64,000 nt of DNA from Aggregicoccus sp. 17bor-14 (GTDB lineage: Bacteria; Myxococcota; Myxococcia; Myxococcales; Myxococcaceae), in contig NZ_VJZZ01000001.1 in the NCBI RefSeq assembly GCF_009659535.1, forward strand, positions 808,590 to 872,589, read 5' to 3'. Position 1 is the first letter of the stretch, and every line of letters starts with the position of its first letter. Shown here one piece after another: positions 63,922 through 64,000 of the stretch. A program made the position numbers and the translations under genes. The notes below the pieces were generated by a model. The model searched no databases and was not told where the DNA came from. It worked only from the letters and a program-made list of their open reading frames with translations.

Positions 63922-64000
63922 CCTTAGCGTGAGGGCGAGCGGGCGAGGTGGCGCGGAGGCGGGGCGCGCGCCCCGTGCGCGTGCCAGTGGCCCTCTCGGG

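Overview
The window looks like a chromosomal segment of a myxobacterium (Myxococcota, probably suborder Cystobacterineae). The basis is very high GC with strong G/C third positions, GTG/TTG starts, a CdnL (CarD-type) RNA-polymerase-binding protein of the Myxococcus size, a MYXO-CTERM-like sorting tail on a secreted phosphatase, FHA-only membrane proteins and a hybrid kinase with two kinase modules. This is inference from content; no 16S gene or other definitive marker is present. About 50 protein genes were identified. I found no tRNA, rRNA, IS element, CRISPR or prophage. Genes are packed tightly: the longest gene-free stretch is about 258 bases (46793-47050), so no gap exceeds 300 bases.

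Layout. 1-3530: exported proteins (two DUF3108-like, one DUF4091-like) and a small helical protein. 3645-5726: a secreted Ala/Pro/Thr-rich protein and a DUF507 protein. 5868-9983: uvrB-uvrC excision repair operon. 10092-13307: M28 peptidase and cysteinyl-tRNA synthetase. 13418-20760: two FHA membrane proteins, CdnL, ComEC, a CBM9-like lipoprotein, and a small PH-like membrane protein. 20933-29116: purA and an AddAB-like helicase-nuclease pair overlapping by 4 bp. 29168-35074: PAP2 phosphatase, metallophosphoesterase, DMT transporter and uvrA. 35185-38843: two POT-family transporters facing each other around a GNAT gene and a hairpin. 39020-46792: kinase-receiver-kinase hybrid, nadA, a zinc-ribbon protein, a metallothionein-like exported protein, a large membrane protein and a SprT-like protein. 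47051-51214: glycerophosphodiester phosphodiesterase, a photoactive-yellow-protein homologue, an acyl-CoA thioesterase, an A-type Fe-S carrier, rhodanese-MoeB and a stand-alone rhodanese. 51425-58320: a probable phosphate/polyphosphate locus. 58451-63881: RNA m5C methyltransferase, M61 peptidase, a lipoprotein, RNase HII and an overlapping cysteine-rich protein.

How genes work together. UvrA, UvrB and UvrC are all encoded within about 29 kb, with AddAB between uvrBC and uvrA, so the left half is rich in DNA repair. In the 51-58 kb block, genes run in one direction with short spacers or overlaps: an outer-membrane porin-like protein, a VTC-type polyphosphate polymerase domain, a thymidylate-kinase-like protein carrying a long array of 27-residue repeats, a DUF4956 membrane protein, a lipoprotein and a secreted purple-acid-phosphatase-like enzyme. 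This reads as a phosphate capture and polyphosphate production unit, with the kinase-repeat fusion as its least explained part.

The most interesting single points are that kinase-repeat fusion, the PYP homologue with a changed chromophore pocket, RNase HII whose GRG recognition motif reads GMA, an AddA subunit whose nuclease motifs have decayed, and a two-stem leader in front of the first POT gene.
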